64,000 nt of DNA, taken from the NCBI GenBank assembly GCA_009829735.1, contig CM020620.1:25886951-25950950 (forward strand), read 5' to 3'. Position 1 is the first letter of the stretch. Each line of letters begins with the position of its first letter. A program made the position numbers and the translations under genes. The notes beneath the pieces are model-generated. The model was not told the origin of the DNA. It saw only the letters and a list, made by a program, of their open reading frames with translations, and did not search any database. Positions 1 to 10,389 of the stretch are shown here, in pieces. The DNA is from Pyropia yezoensis (Eukaryota > Rhodophyta > Bangiophyceae > Bangiales > Bangiaceae).

Positions 1-188
1 CGCGCCAACAAGCACCGCCGAGGCAAGGCCAAGCCCGGCGGGGGCGGAGGCGGGGGAGGTGGCGGGGGCGGCGGCGGCGGCAGTGGCGGCGGCGGCCGCG
101 GCGGCGGCGGCGGCAACACGCCCAAGCGCCTCGCCAAGGCCGAGCGGAAGGCGGCGGCGGGGGCGGCGGCGGCGGGGCGAATGCCTAG

Positions 189-1199
189 CCGAGTGCATTT
201 TGGGTCGGCCGAACGCAGTCTTTCTTCGCGGCCATGCGGCCGCTGCTGCGCGCTCAAGAGGGCCGCCAGCCGCGGGGGCGGGACCTGCGATTGGGTCATC
301 AGGCGCTAGCCGACCTGCGCTGGTGGGCCCGCCTCACGCGGGAGGCACTGCTGGGCCGGGCTTTGTGGCCGGCTCCCGACGATGCCGTTATGCACACGGA
401 CGCCAGCCTGACGGGGTGGGGCGCCACCTGGAACAAGACGGTGCCGGCGCGTGGGTTGCACGCCCCCGCGCGCCGCCATCTCCACATCAACGTGCTGGAG
501 TTGGCGACCGTGCGCCTCGGCCTGCTGTCCTTCGTCGGACATTTGCGGGAAGGGGCCACGATGGTGCGGATCATGATGGACTCCCTGGTGAGCGTCCACG
601 AGATCAACAATGGGACGTCCAAGTCGGAGGCGATGATGGCGGAACTTCGGTTGTTGAAGCGGTTTTGTGCGCAGCACGGGGTGCAGGTGCGGGCGAGTCA
701 CCTTCCGTCGGCGGTGAATTACGAGGCCGATCGACTGTCCCGGTCGACAGACAGCACCGACTGGTCGCTGTCCGACGTGGCGTTTCGGCGGCTCGAGGCC
801 AAGTACGGGCCACACACACTGGACCTGTTTGCGACCAGCGCCACCCGCAAGTGCGGTCGCTACTTTTCGGCCACGGCCGACCCCGGCACGGCGGGGGTCA
901 ACGCGTTTGCTCACCCCTGGGGAAACGAGAACTGCTGGTGCAACCCGCCCTTCCAGCTGCTGGGGTCGGTCGTGGCGGAGATCATCCGCCGGCGGGCGGC
1001 GGTGACCTTGATCGCGCCGGTCTGGCGCGCTCAGGGGTGGTGGCACCGAGCAGTGGAGGCGTGCGACGCCTACGAGGTGTTGCCGCGGGCGGAGGGGGTG
1101 TTTACCCACGCCGCGCGGGACAGCCCGGCGCCGGCACCCAAGTGGGAGGTAGCGGCCTTCCGCTTCTGCGGCGGCTCCGCCACCCCGTGCCCCGCCTAG
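189..1199 (+). CDS. RNase H and C-terminal region of DIRS-type polyprotein (partial)
   Basis: This frame opens at 189 with a typical RT to RNase H join (VGRTQSFFAAMRPLLRA) and contains an in-frame ATG at 234. The RNase H domain shows HTDASLTGWGATW, with the first catalytic Asp near base 397, then INVLELATV and MDSLVSVHEINNGTS. It is followed by NYEADRLSR and the DIRS-type extension (DLFATS, CNPPF, LIAPVWRAQGWW), which in some DIRS elements resembles a Dam-like methyltransferase fold. The protein would degrade the RNA strand during cDNA synthesis. The upstream reverse transcriptase end is read in another frame (bases 1-185, Gly-rich with KRLAKAERKAAAG), so the polyprotein is broken by a frameshift or the assembly contains an error. 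Confidence 0.75.
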   Translation, partial: PSAFWVGRTQSFFAAMRPLLRAQEGRQPRGRDLRLGHQALADLRWWARLTREALLGRALWPAPDDAVMHTDASLTGWGATWNKTVPARGLHAPARRHLHINVLELATVRLGLLSFVGHLREGATMVRIMMDSLVSVHEINNGTSKSEAMMAELRLLKRFCAQHGVQVRASHLPSAVNYEADRLSRSTDSTDWSLSDVAFRRLEAKYGPHTLDLFATSATRKCGRYFSATADPGTAGVNAFAHPWGNENCWCNPPFQLLGSVVAEIIRRRAAVTLIAPVWRAQGWWHRAVEACDAYEVLPRAEGVFTHAARDSPAPAPKWEVAAFRFCGGSATPCPA

Positions 1200-1204
1200 T
1201 GCGG

Positions 1205-2155
1205 TGGCAACGGCTGTGCGACCGCGTCACCGGCGCTCGGTTGGGCACCGGTGCGGGCGCGCTCGAGGGAGCCGGGCTGCAGGCGGCGGCGCACCAGACA
1301 AGCACCGCGGCCAAGTACATCAACGGGAGGGAACAGTTTGTCACCTTTCGTGCGGCGGCACAGCTGCGGCCGCTTCCGGCCGCCGCCGAGACGGTGGTCA
1401 GGTACCTCGGCCACGTCAAGACGTTGGGTATTGTGGCGGCCCGGTCGCTGGGCAACCGCCTGGCGCCCATTGCCGCGGTACACGCGCTGGCCGGCTACCC
1501 CAGCCCCACCAAGGACGGCCTGGTCAAGCGGGCTAAGCGGGGCTACCGCTACGTCTACACGGCGACGACGGGCGCGCGGCCCGAGCGCCGCGGGCCCCTG
1601 CCCGCCTCCGCCCTAGAAGCGTTTCTGGACCTGTGGCCGTCGGCGGGCCCAGACCTCCGCGACAAGATCGCTGGCACGGCGCTGGCCTTTTTGTTGTTTA
1701 ACCGCCCCGGCGCCGCCTCGCACATGCGCGCGCTGGACATCTTCCCGGCGCGCGCGGGGCTCGAGATCCAAGTCCCCGACTACAAGGGGGCGGTGCTCAA
1801 GGACGCCGACCGACTGGCGTACACCGTCCCGGTGGCGGCGGGCGGCTGGGCGGGCGACCGCGCGCTGCGGATCATCCGCAGCCATTGGCGGGCGCACACG
1901 GCTGCCGGGCGGCCACGCGACGGGCGGCTGTTCGCCCCGGCCGGCACCGTCAAGCCGCTGCCCGCGCGCATCGTCACTCGCTGGATGCGGGAGCTACTCG
2001 CGCTGACGGCGGTGCGCGCGCCCCTTGGCACGAAGTGGTCTGGACACTCTCTGCGCACCGGCGCAGCGTCCGAGGCCCACGCCATCGGCCTACGTGACGC
2101 GCTGCTCCGGCAGCTGATGGGGCTGGCCGACATCAAGACGGCCTACATGCACTAA
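1205..2155 (+). CDS. Tyrosine recombinase of DIRS-like element
   Basis: The N-terminal SAM-like core-binding domain is visible (TSTAAKYINGREQFVTF, then VVRYLGHVKTLG and AVHALAGYPSPTKDGLVK). It is followed by the catalytic domain: first Arg in LLFNRPGAA (about base 1703), the His-x-x-Arg box GHSLRTGAASEAHAIG (about 2041-2088), and the nucleophilic Tyr in KTAYMH at the extreme C-terminus. It would integrate a circular DNA copy by site-specific recombination without a target duplication. It lies in a different frame from the RNase H region, and a start codon is not obvious; the given start is the earliest sensible point after the previous stop. The frame is open well upstream only because the DNA is GC-rich. 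Confidence 0.8.
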   Translation, partial: WQRLCDRVTGARLGTGAGALEGAGLQAAAHQTSTAAKYINGREQFVTFRAAAQLRPLPAAAETVVRYLGHVKTLGIVAARSLGNRLAPIAAVHALAGYPSPTKDGLVKRAKRGYRYVYTATTGARPERRGPLPASALEAFLDLWPSAGPDLRDKIAGTALAFLLFNRPGAASHMRALDIFPARAGLEIQVPDYKGAVLKDADRLAYTVPVAAGGWAGDRALRIIRSHWRAHTAAGRPRDGRLFAPAGTVKPLPARIVTRWMRELLALTAVRAPLGTKWSGHSLRTGAASEAHAIGLRDALLRQLMGLADIKTAYMH

Positions 2156-2254
2156 ATTGACGCCACATGGGCGGCGTCGGAGGCAGCCTGGACCTGGTTC
2201 GGCCGCCAAGCCCCCCGCCGGCGGGCGGGTGCGGCCTTCCCGATCTCCGAGATG

Positions 2255-2286
2255 ATGGCACACTGCCCTTCCTCTTCCCGGTTACG
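2255..2286 (+). repeat. Split direct repeat, copy 1
   Basis: These 32 bases, beginning ATGGCACACTGCCC and ending CCGGTTACG, recur exactly at 2847-2878. The first copy lies 100 bp after the recombinase stop. The placement fits the internal B1 copy of a PAT/Ngaro-type terminal structure. Confidence 0.75.
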
Positions 2287-2846
2287 CCCCCTTTCCCTAC
2301 CAAAGGACAAGCCTGTTAACTGGCCTTCCTGGGAGGGGGCGGCCCGGCCGCCGCTGTAAATGTCTAGGGCGCACCAGCCGGCACCAGCGGGAGCCCCCGC
2401 CGCTTGGCGGGCCGCGGCGGCCGGCCGTTTAAGCTGGACCCGCGTACCACCTGGCGGCGGAGTGGCGGGAGTGGGGGCGACGGCGCCGCGTAGCTGGCAC
2501 GGGCGCGCGGCCACCCCGCCCCCACACGCGCACCACCCGGCGGCCCCGCAGCGGGCGGCCGGTGGGGGGGGCACCGGGCGCGGCTTTAAGGCGGTCGGGC
2601 CGACCCCTCCACTGCCGCCCGCGGGGCGGCAACGTCCTCCTTCTTGCCGCGTCCCCTTTCCTCCCCGCGCTTTTTTCTTGGCGCGCGCGTCCGGGCAGGG
2701 CAGATCGCCCCTTTCTTCTTGTGTCGCGCCGGTTATACCGGCGCGGACCGTTCAAACGCGTCGGCAGGGCCGACGCGGACTGTTGTTAGCTTTCTTTTGC
2801 ATGGTAGATAGAGCTCTCTCCCATGGCCAGTAAAGGCTTTGCGTTT
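2287..2846. other. Noncoding terminal region between the split direct repeats
   Basis: This GC-rich stretch lies between the two repeat copies and contains no recognizable gene. In PAT/Ngaro elements this interval holds a second copy of the left-end sequence. That cannot be tested here because the left end is outside the window. Confidence 0.5.
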
Positions 2847-2878
2847 ATGGCACACTGCCCTTCCTCTTCCCGGTTACG
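2847..2878 (+). repeat. Split direct repeat, copy 2 (element right end)
   Basis: Exact second copy of the 32-bp repeat. It ends exactly where CACTA transposase homology begins (QVDCCRAGC, bases 2880 onward), which marks the insertion junction. Confidence 0.75.
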
Positions 2879-4955
2879 GCAAGTTGACTGCTGTAGGGCG
2901 GGCTGTGTAGCTTTTGCAGCTGGCCGGCGCGACCTCACAGCCTGTGACGTTTGCGGCGCAGAAAGGTACCGAGCGAACGGGCTGCCTAAAAAGCAAACCA
3001 CGTACTGGCCTCTGCTTCTGTGGCTGCGGATGATGCTGGCTGATTTCACCATGGGAGAGGGCATGATCAAGGCTACGGAGAAGACACGCCAAGCTGCGGC
3101 ATCGGCCTCGCCGGAAGCCCTACGAGACTGGTTCGATGGCGCCACTTCCAGGAAACTGGTGACAATCGGCTACTTCTCGAACAACACGTGTATTGCACTG
3201 AGCATATCAACCGACGGTTTGCAAGCCTGGAAGCAGCGCGGTTTTCACGGATGGCCGATTATTGCCATCATTCTTAACATTGACCCGGAATCACGAGTTC
3301 AAGCCTTGTCGCAATTGCTGTTGGGAGTTACGCCCGGACCGCGTGAACCCGCTGATTTGGAGTAATTTCCTCACCCCATTGCAGAAGAGCTCAACAGGGT
3401 GGCGGCAAGGGTAGCCGGAGTCACCGTCGCAGGCTTCGAAGAGCCCCAATCGATACACGCCTTCGTCGTGCAGTTCATGACGGATGTGCCGGCTGGCGAC
3501 AAATTGTTGAACGCCGTCGGTGGCAACGTTGAGTACCCAGGCAGGTTTCGCATAGTTGCCGGCTTTCGTGCTCGTCATCGGTACTACGTTCCGCCATTCG
3601 ATCCCCCGTGTGACCCTGTCAACTTCCCCCCGGCTAAGCGACGACGGTTCGACGTCAAAGGAAACACCACTCCCCGTCGGACGGCGGCCAGCGTGGCGGC
3701 GAGCGCCGAGAAAGTCAAGGACGCCCGCAGAGCTGGTCAGAGCAAGGCAGCGGTGCGGGCACTGGCCCAGAAGGAGGGCATCAACGGCCATTCATTGTTC
3801 TTCTCCCCAAGCCCGAGGGACAAACGGCGGTATCCGGCGCTGCGCTACTTGTGGGAGTTTGGGCCTGAGCTCGTCCCGTGCGACACCATGCACCTGTTCT
3901 TGTGCAAGGTCTTTCCCTGTCCATGGGAGCTCTTCTCTGGCGAGCGTGAGCAACTCGGTGACGACCTACCTTTTCTCCTTCCAATGGCAACTCGTGAAAC
4001 ACTTGGCAAGGAAATCAAGGCGGGCCGCTCCACTGTGCCGGCTAGTCAAGCTCGCTCGCTACGGGATATTAGCAAGCATTCCGGGTCATACAAGGCAATC
4101 GTCTGGATGTATTTCCTCTTCAGCGTTGGAGAAGTCGTACTTGCTGGGCAAATTCCAGAGCAATATTTTAACATGTTCATGCTACTTTGCCGCGCTGGAC
4201 GACTTCTTTTCAAGCCGAGTGCGCTGACGAACGAGAAGCTTCAAGAGGCGGACAAGCTGATTAAGAGCTTTTGCCATGAGAACAACGCCCACGTATTTGC
4301 TGAGATAGTGGAGCGGGTGCGGCTATGCCGACCGACGATTGTGACTTTGCTCGACGTGACAGCAAACCATTGGTCGTGCGGACCCGCCTGGTCTTACTGG
4401 CAGCTTCCTGCCCAGCGGCTTATTGGGACTCTCTCGCGCCTGGTGCGGTCGCGCCGGTTTCCATACGCATCGTTGGCCGCAGCGGTGTCATTGAAGTACT
4501 CTGCAGACCTGGTCGCCAGCTTTGCGGAATCTAACGTCGCCGAAAGCTGGGTAGAAGCGACTGGGCGACCCTTTCGAGGAAGTGCTCAAGATAAGCCGGG
4601 CACTGTTTCCATCTCGCCGCAGCCCAAAACCGACCTTCTCCCGCCGATGCGGGTCTCGGCCGACCTGATTGGACCGGAGCTCGCGAGCATGCAGGCTGTA
4701 CTCGCATTGGAGCAAGAGCCAACAATTCCTGGCCGAATTGTTGCGAAGCAGTATTTCCGTCTGCGCCTCGCAAACGGTCAAATTACGGGGACGGTCTCGA
4801 CTTCGGACGACACCGGCGACTACCGGCGTAACCACCTCTTTCGGGTGAGCTCCCATGTGCGACAAGCTGCGAGGCGAGGACAGGGAGCTCGCCTCGTCGA
4901 CGTGAATGTGTACGGGGCAGTGCACCACTACGCGGTCGCTTTGATCGACGGCTAA
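2879..4955 (+). pseudogene. CACTA/EnSpm tnp2-like transposase, interrupted
   Basis: The reading begins inside the conserved tnp2 N-terminal zinc-binding region (VDCCRAGCVAF, then ACDVCGAERYR), followed by YWPLLLWLRMMLADFTMGEG, the transposase_21 core (STDGLQAWKQRG, WPIIAIILNI, LLGVTPGPREPADLE), and a downstream DUF4218-like part (INGHSLFF, PCDTMHLFLCKVFPCPWELF). A TAA at 3363-3365 interrupts the frame inside the conserved GP(K/R)EPxDLxxFLHPL motif, exactly where other tnp2 proteins have a variable residue. The frame is open on both sides to 4955. The 5' part is cut off by the inserted tyrosine-recombinase element. This is a dead copy, although stop readthrough cannot be excluded. Confidence 0.75.
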
Positions 4956-5212
4956 CCTCACTCTTTCGCTTTCATTGAGTGCGTGAAGCCGGCTGTGGAC
5001 AGCAATGGACGGTCGGGGCTTGCCGGGACGCGGCGTGACACAAAGTGCTTCACAAGCTTGGGTGTTGCGATGCGGTATGTCAACGTGATGCACATCAACG
5101 CAGTCGTAGGCTCTCTCTTTGTAGGAGGAAGGCATGTAGTTCTGCTCACCAGGGAGGTTAATAGTAACGAGCAGATGATTGATTTTTGGTTTTTTTGGGG
5201 GGGGGCATAGTG
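4956..5212 (+). mobile_element. CACTA element 3' subterminal region and terminus
   Basis: This noncoding stretch follows the transposase and ends in a T-rich run, a G run and CATAGTG (5206-5212). TAGTG is the canonical right terminus of CACTA elements, so the reverse strand begins CACTATGCCCCC. The 3 bases after it (5213-5215, GCG) would be the target duplication. The left end is outside the window, so the pairing of the two ends is untested. Confidence 0.55.
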
Positions 5213-5759
5213 GCGGAGAGTCCGCAGCACCTCTTCACGCGGCGCCCTGTGGCACTGGAAGAGGTCTTCTCACGTGTTGCGTGCAATGTATTGAGTGGAC
5301 AGCGGTAACGAGTATGGCATCGGCGCGGAATCATTCAGCAAGCACATGTCCCGTGGGGTCAGAAATTGAGCACAGCTGTGCAATGAACGCTTGAAAAGGG
5401 CAGTAATTGTTCGATACATCCAAGAAAGTCGGTTTTGCTGAAGGAGCCTACACATAGTATGCCGCCTTGTGCGCTTGGAACGTGGTCGGCCGACCGCAGG
5501 GGCACATTGTCTTGCCCATCGCACGTGAGCGTGCATGACCGTCCTGTGCGCGCTTGCAAGTTGTGTAGGCTCGCTGCATCCCACCCCGTTGGTGACAATG
5601 GTGTCTAAGGGGCGCACACGCTCGGCCGCACGCCGAGGCGGCCGTTCAAGGAACTATTCAGGTACTGCATGGTTTCTCGTCCTCTCGCTTCCGTGATGAG
5701 TGCTTCCGAGTGATCTGTCTTGGATTCTATTTTAACACGGGCACATACATGCTCTACGG
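5213..5759. other. Unassigned flanking DNA
   Basis: DNA to the right of the CACTA terminus. Only short open frames are present, and I recognize no gene, RNA or repeat in it. Confidence 0.4.
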
Positions 5760-6491
5760 ATGTCCTTTACTTGTGCTACACACACGTCTTCCTTTCATGA
5801 GGCTGTGGCCGACGATTCGTGCACGAATCGGTGTTTTTTAATTTTTTTTGAATGGCTTCTTGGGGTATCAGACTTGAGTGAATTGGTGGCGGCCGCGCAA
5901 GTTGCGGCTGCCCTGCAGCTGCCAGGTGGGCCGCCGGTTCCGGATCGTGTTGACCGCACGCCACCGCATTCCATGGCGTCAGACGGCGTGGCCCATCCTG
6001 GCAGCAGCACCCCTGCTTCTTCCGCTGCGTGGCTGTCGCCGGGCTCGGCCACTCTCCCTTTGGCCCAGGGTGCTCTCCGCTGTCCCCCACCGCCTCGTTC
6101 TCCGGCAGCCCTAAGTGTTGGACCTCCCACTGGTGAACTTTCTCCATTGGGGTCCTCGGCGTCTGCCCCCCCCCCCTTCCCTGCGGCTCTCATAGAGGCC
6201 GACGAGGTATCTGTTGCTCGCCGCCGTCGCACGGGGAGGGGGGGGATTGACTTTGGTGGTGTCCGACCCCTGCCGGCCCCCAAGCCCACCATCATGAAGA
6301 TGAACATTTTTAAGGTTGATTGCCTCGGGCTGGGGCCGACGGATCGGCGGAGGATGCGCCCGTGGGTGGCATTCGCGATTGATAAGATTATGGAGCGCAC
6401 GTCACCCTTCTGCTCGCAGCAGCGGGAAGCTGTGCGCCGCAGTGCAGGACATCGAGGCCCGCGAGCCACGTCTGGCGCAGTGCGAGTCTAG
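5760..6491 (+). CDS. Unrecognized Pro/Ala-rich open reading frame
   Basis: A 243-codon frame with an ATG start. The N-terminal 150 codons are Pro/Ser/Ala-rich and of low complexity. The last third, from KPTIMKMNIFKVDCLGLG to WVAFAIDKIMERTSPFCSQQ, looks more like a folded protein. At about base 6420 a second frame takes over more plausibly (LCAAVQDIEAREPRLAQCES) and continues into a basic Gly-rich tail to about 6840, so a frameshift or intron is possible. I recognize no family. It could be a fragment of a mobile-element protein or a chance GC-rich frame. Confidence 0.3.
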   Translation: MSFTCATHTSSFHEAVADDSCTNRCFLIFFEWLLGVSDLSELVAAAQVAAALQLPGGPPVPDRVDRTPPHSMASDGVAHPGSSTPASSAAWLSPGSATLPLAQGALRCPPPPRSPAALSVGPPTGELSPLGSSASAPPPFPAALIEADEVSVARRRRTGRGGIDFGGVRPLPAPKPTIMKMNIFKVDCLGLGPTDRRRMRPWVAFAIDKIMERTSPFCSQQREAVRRSAGHRGPRATSGAVRV

Positions 6492-8204
6492 CTGGGGTGC
6501 CTGCTCGGTCTCGTCACGTAGCCTCAGGCACCGCCTGCCGCGCAAACCGCGCAAGCGTGCGGTCGCTGTCAGTGGGAGCTCGGAGGGGAGAGGGGGCAGG
6601 GGTGGAGGAGGGACAGTGGGTGGAGGCCGAGGGGGGGATGTAGGTGGAAGCGGTGGGGAGCCGCGAGGGGAAGGCGAGGGCGTGGGTGGCGGAGCTGGCA
6701 GCCGCAAGAGTGGGCACGGCGACGGGGGCACTGCTCACGGCGCCTCCCTGTCTGACACCGCCGGGGACGCGTCGTTGCCGCGGACGCGTGGCAAGAGTTG
6801 GCGCAGGAGCAGCTGGACTCATTCAACCTGCCGGAGCAGTAATGATCATGGTAGGGATACGATGATAGCATTAGATTTGTAGGTAGCAAAAAACGAAAGA
6901 TAAACATCAACGACTGCCGACTGAAAGTGACTGCAGACTGCCTGCATGAGCTGCAAGGGGTACGCAGACGTAGATAAGTGCGTTGTGGCCTGGAGGTGCT
7001 GATGGCGATCGTGAGCCAATAAAAGTCTGGCAAATCGCGGTGTGGTCGCGGTTCTAACCGTCCCTGGCAGGTTCATGCGAGGGAATCCATGATCGCGCTC
7101 AGATCGCGGTTCCGTTCCCGTGGGGGTACAGCGCTGTCATCAAGTCCGTGTTGGCAAGCGAGCCGAGGCACCGAGCGTGTCCCGCCCCCTCATCTGGTAG
7201 AACGCCAGCGACCCTCCGCAGGAGCACGAGGACACTGGGGGCCGACGCCTGCCCTTCATCTTCCACTGAGAACATGTGATAATGGAAAGAAAGTCTTCAA
7301 GATGCGCAAGTTGACTAAAAAGGCTCTTCGACTACAGCCCAGCTCAAGGTGTCAAGTGCACATACGGAGAGTTCGTACATGCTGATGCTGGTCTTGCCAT
7401 ATATCTCTTCACATTGTGCTGATGCCACGACATGCCACGTTACAGGAAATAGTGCTGGGATCCTTACTGAGATCTGACAGGCCGAAACTCTCTGTTGTCA
7501 AAATTGCTTCAACAAAGCGTAGCACCCTCCTCGAGGGTGGTGGTCATTGTGGTGGCTATCCGGCTGCTGGTGCGGTAACGCTGGTGGAGGGGTGGAATGA
7601 GTGGGAAGCCAGCGACGGACGGCGGTGGCTGGGCGCGGGGCACATCACCAAACCATGGATGTTGAGGGGACGGGGGCATGATTGGTCGCGCGTCTGCACT
7701 CTCGCGGCTTTCGTTCTTACTCAGTCGCCTCCCCATTACCTGCTCGGGTTGGCCGCGGCGGCCCCTCTTGGGTGCGCGTGCGGTGCCTCGGGCTGTTGCC
7801 CGACGCTCGGCCGGCACACAAGTCAAGCTCGGCCGTTTCTGCCCATGTGCCCCGGTGGCCGCCGCCGCCCGAGGAGGAATGGCTCAGGGGAGAGGGTGAC
7901 AGGGGAACGACGGGGGGTAGGAGAGAGGTGCGGGGAAGAGCAGCGGCCACCGTCAGCAGCGGTCACCGCCACGGCAGTCACCACCGCCAGCGGCGGTCAC
8001 CGCCTCGGCAGTCAAGCGGCTCCCAGACGAGCGGCACTGGGCGTTGGGGTTGCCACCAATCAGTTATCTGGGTCGGCACCCTGACAAGCCTCGGGCGGCC
8101 AGGCCATCAACTAAAAGTCCAGGCAGTCCCACCCTAAAGGAAGGCCGCCGAGAAGACTTCCATCGCGTTGACGGTGCCTACACCGAAGGTCGCGTCGGTG
8201 AAGG
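6492..8204. other. Unassigned DNA
   Basis: It contains several overlapping GC-rich frames on both strands (notably 7416-8084) without recognizable domains, plus an AT-richer stretch at 6840-7100. I see no convincing gene. Confidence 0.4.
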
Positions 8205-8316
8205 GAACTGGGGTGTCCCCGAACTGGGGTGTCCCTGAACTGGGTTGTTCTTGAACTGGGTTGTTCTTGAACTGGGGTGTCCCTGAACTGCGGTGCCCCC
8301 GAACTGGGGTGTCCCT
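8205..8316 (+). repeat. 16-bp minisatellite, 7 units
   Basis: Seven head-to-tail 16-bp units with consensus GAACTGGGGTGTCCCT. Units 3 and 4 are the variant GAACTGGGTTGTTCTT. The array has exact 16-base phasing and stops at GATG (8317). Confidence 0.9.
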
Positions 8317-9582
8317 GATGTTTTTGAAAGTCTGCGACTCGCAGGTTCAAAAAGTGTGCTCGTATATTTGAGGCTGACAATCTCGAGATATACATTGTCT
8401 GCGATCTGAGCCCCACCAGGTTTTGTGAAATTCTTGAGAGAAACGTTGATATATCTTTGAAGGCGCACTCTGGTCAGAGGTGGGATTATAATCAGTTTTG
8501 GCTGGATGACAAATGATTATCATCAACCACTTGATTTTAAATCATATGGAACAATTTCTATAGATTATTATCATTGGCCATGACTATAGTCATTCAAGCC
8601 GAAATACGGAACAATGATCGCGTCAGTCCAGTTTGTAAGGCCCGAAAACGCCACAGGAACCGCGTGTGCCAACGACACGTCACCCTGTTCTCTTGACATT
8701 TTTTGCACACACACTGTACACGCTCCGCAGGTCATCTTGCTGTTGGATTTGTCGATCGTGAAGTAGGAGCTGCACTCTGTTGTCGGCCGACAACACTTCC
8801 GGGGATGAACACTCTGGTCATCAGTTGCGTGTGCGGCGACGCTGCGGCCAGCGGGGGGTCATCCGCTATTGGATGTGCCAAGAGCCGCACTTGTACCGGG
8901 GGCACCGGCCCAGGGCGGAATGTGCCTAGGCACAATCCGGATGAGACCCCAGGACTCTGCAAAGACATAGGGGAACGCAGTCCTGACGGGTATGCGCCCT
9001 AACACTTCCCTCACCCCTTCCTATCTCGCCTTAGTGCACTCTAATGGGCTAAAACCCGTCCTTATATATGTCTCATGCACTCTAACGGGCCTTCCTTCTC
9101 TCGCCCTAATGCTCCGTAAAGCTCCCTCATGCGCGCCAAGTGTATCGTTGAGCACATAGACAAGTGTTTCCCCACGAGACTCCCCGTGGGTGCCGCGTTG
9201 CAGCGACCCGTGGGTGCACTCACAGGCGCTCGCGGCCCTCGCGCCACATCATGCCGCGCGGCCAGGCATCGACGCGGAGGATTGGGCGGAGCTGCGAGCG
9301 GGCGCCGGGTAGAAGTGCCCAGCCTCCGCGGGGTGTGTGGCGTCGGCGGCGGCGGGGCGCAGCCCATGCCGCCCTAAGGGAACAAAACCGCGACAAAACC
9401 GCGATGTCTGGCGTGTGGCACCCCGGAACCGCGATCCACAAGCGCCCATCAGCAAATCACAGCGTCCTGACAGCTGAGCAGACGTAAAAGTGATTCTGAT
9501 TGGCCCTCCAGAGAGTTCCAGGCTTTGCTGTCAGAATCATCCAGCTGATTCCAGAAACACCCAAGAATACTCTGGAAGCATC
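8317..9582. other. Unassigned DNA left of element A1
   Basis: A lower-GC patch at 8470-8660 is followed by ordinary sequence. A short motif GCACTCTAA(T/C)GGGC occurs twice, at about 9033 and 9075. No gene is recognized. The bases next to the LTR (9578-9582) read GCATC. Confidence 0.4.
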
Positions 9583-10051
9583 TGTGGCAAAAACCTCTCG
9601 CACACGCGACACCCAAGTTGGGGCGGTGTACAAGGGCTGCCTCCCGTGTCGGGGGAACCGGAAGAAGTGCAAGTCTCACACACTCTATCCCTGTTGTGGG
9701 GCAATCCCCCCACTGACAAACAAGAGGATGGTGTGTGGTCCAACAGTTTCTTGGTCGGGACGGGGACGCAGGGCCAAGCCCCGCTGTCCCTCCCCTTATC
9801 CCCCCAGGGTCCCCTCAGAATCTCGCCACTCAGAGTCTCCCACCCCAGCACCTGCCCACCGGGCGACACGAAAATTCAAGACGATAAATGCAGAAAACCC
9901 TCAAATCCAAGTTGGATTTACTACTAAGCTAACTATCCCAAACTTAGGGAATACGGACCCAAATGCAGGGGAAGGAGCGGATCAGGCTAGTGGCCTGCCG
10001 CCCCTTGCATGACACGTGTTGCCCCCCTACCTGGGGGTCAATACTGCCACA
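9583..10051 (-). repeat. 3' LTR of element A1
   Basis: Read on the minus strand it begins TGTGGCAG and ends TGCCACA, giving a perfect 7-bp terminal inverted repeat with TG...CA ends. It is 469 bp long and closely matches the two A2 LTRs. Confidence 0.93.
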
Positions 10052-10064
10052 CTCCCCTCTCCTC
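10052..10064 (-). other. Polypurine tract of A1
   Basis: On the minus strand the 13 bases GAGGAGAGGGGAG abut the LTR start. This is the usual primer site for plus-strand cDNA synthesis. Confidence 0.8.
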
Positions 10065-10389
10065 AGTTCCGACCGACCCGGTCGGCCCGGTGAGGGGGTG
10101 CGTAAACGCACGTCTCGGCGTTGGGGGCGCGACTTGCTGTCCCCCCTCGAGTACGTAACGCGGATGTGGAGGCGGTCACGTTGACCGCCCCTCTCCCCAA
10201 GCTTGCCCACTCGGCAGCTTGCTCTCCCCGGTTCTCACTTCACCATCAGCAACACATCCCCTTCACCTTCCCCTTGGCCGCCCCACGCTGGGGAGGCCAC
10301 CCGTCTACCCACGATCCGAGTCCCCCTCAACTCGAGGCGGGTCTCGTGCCGCTGCAACCAGGGCGTCTCTCCCTAACTTGGGGAGAGCC

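Larger units (their letters stand above)
1..2878 (+). mobile_element. Partial DIRS/PAT/Ngaro-like tyrosine-recombinase retroelement
   Basis: The order is end of reverse transcriptase, RNase H with its C-terminal extension, tyrosine recombinase, then a noncoding tail holding two exact 32-bp copies of one sequence (2255-2286 and 2847-2878). Recombinase-encoding retroelements of the PAT and Ngaro types end in such split direct repeats instead of LTRs. The left end lies before the window. The right end is placed at about 2878, because the next bases begin a conserved stretch of a CACTA transposase. The element therefore inserted into that gene. The reading frame changes near 185-189, so this copy is probably inactive. 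Confidence 0.75.

Noticed and set aside
59-1204. Upstream part of the long frame that contains the tyrosine recombinase
   Set aside because: It overlaps the well-supported RNase H frame and translates to Ala/Arg/Gly-rich sequence; only the part after about 1205 shows recombinase features.
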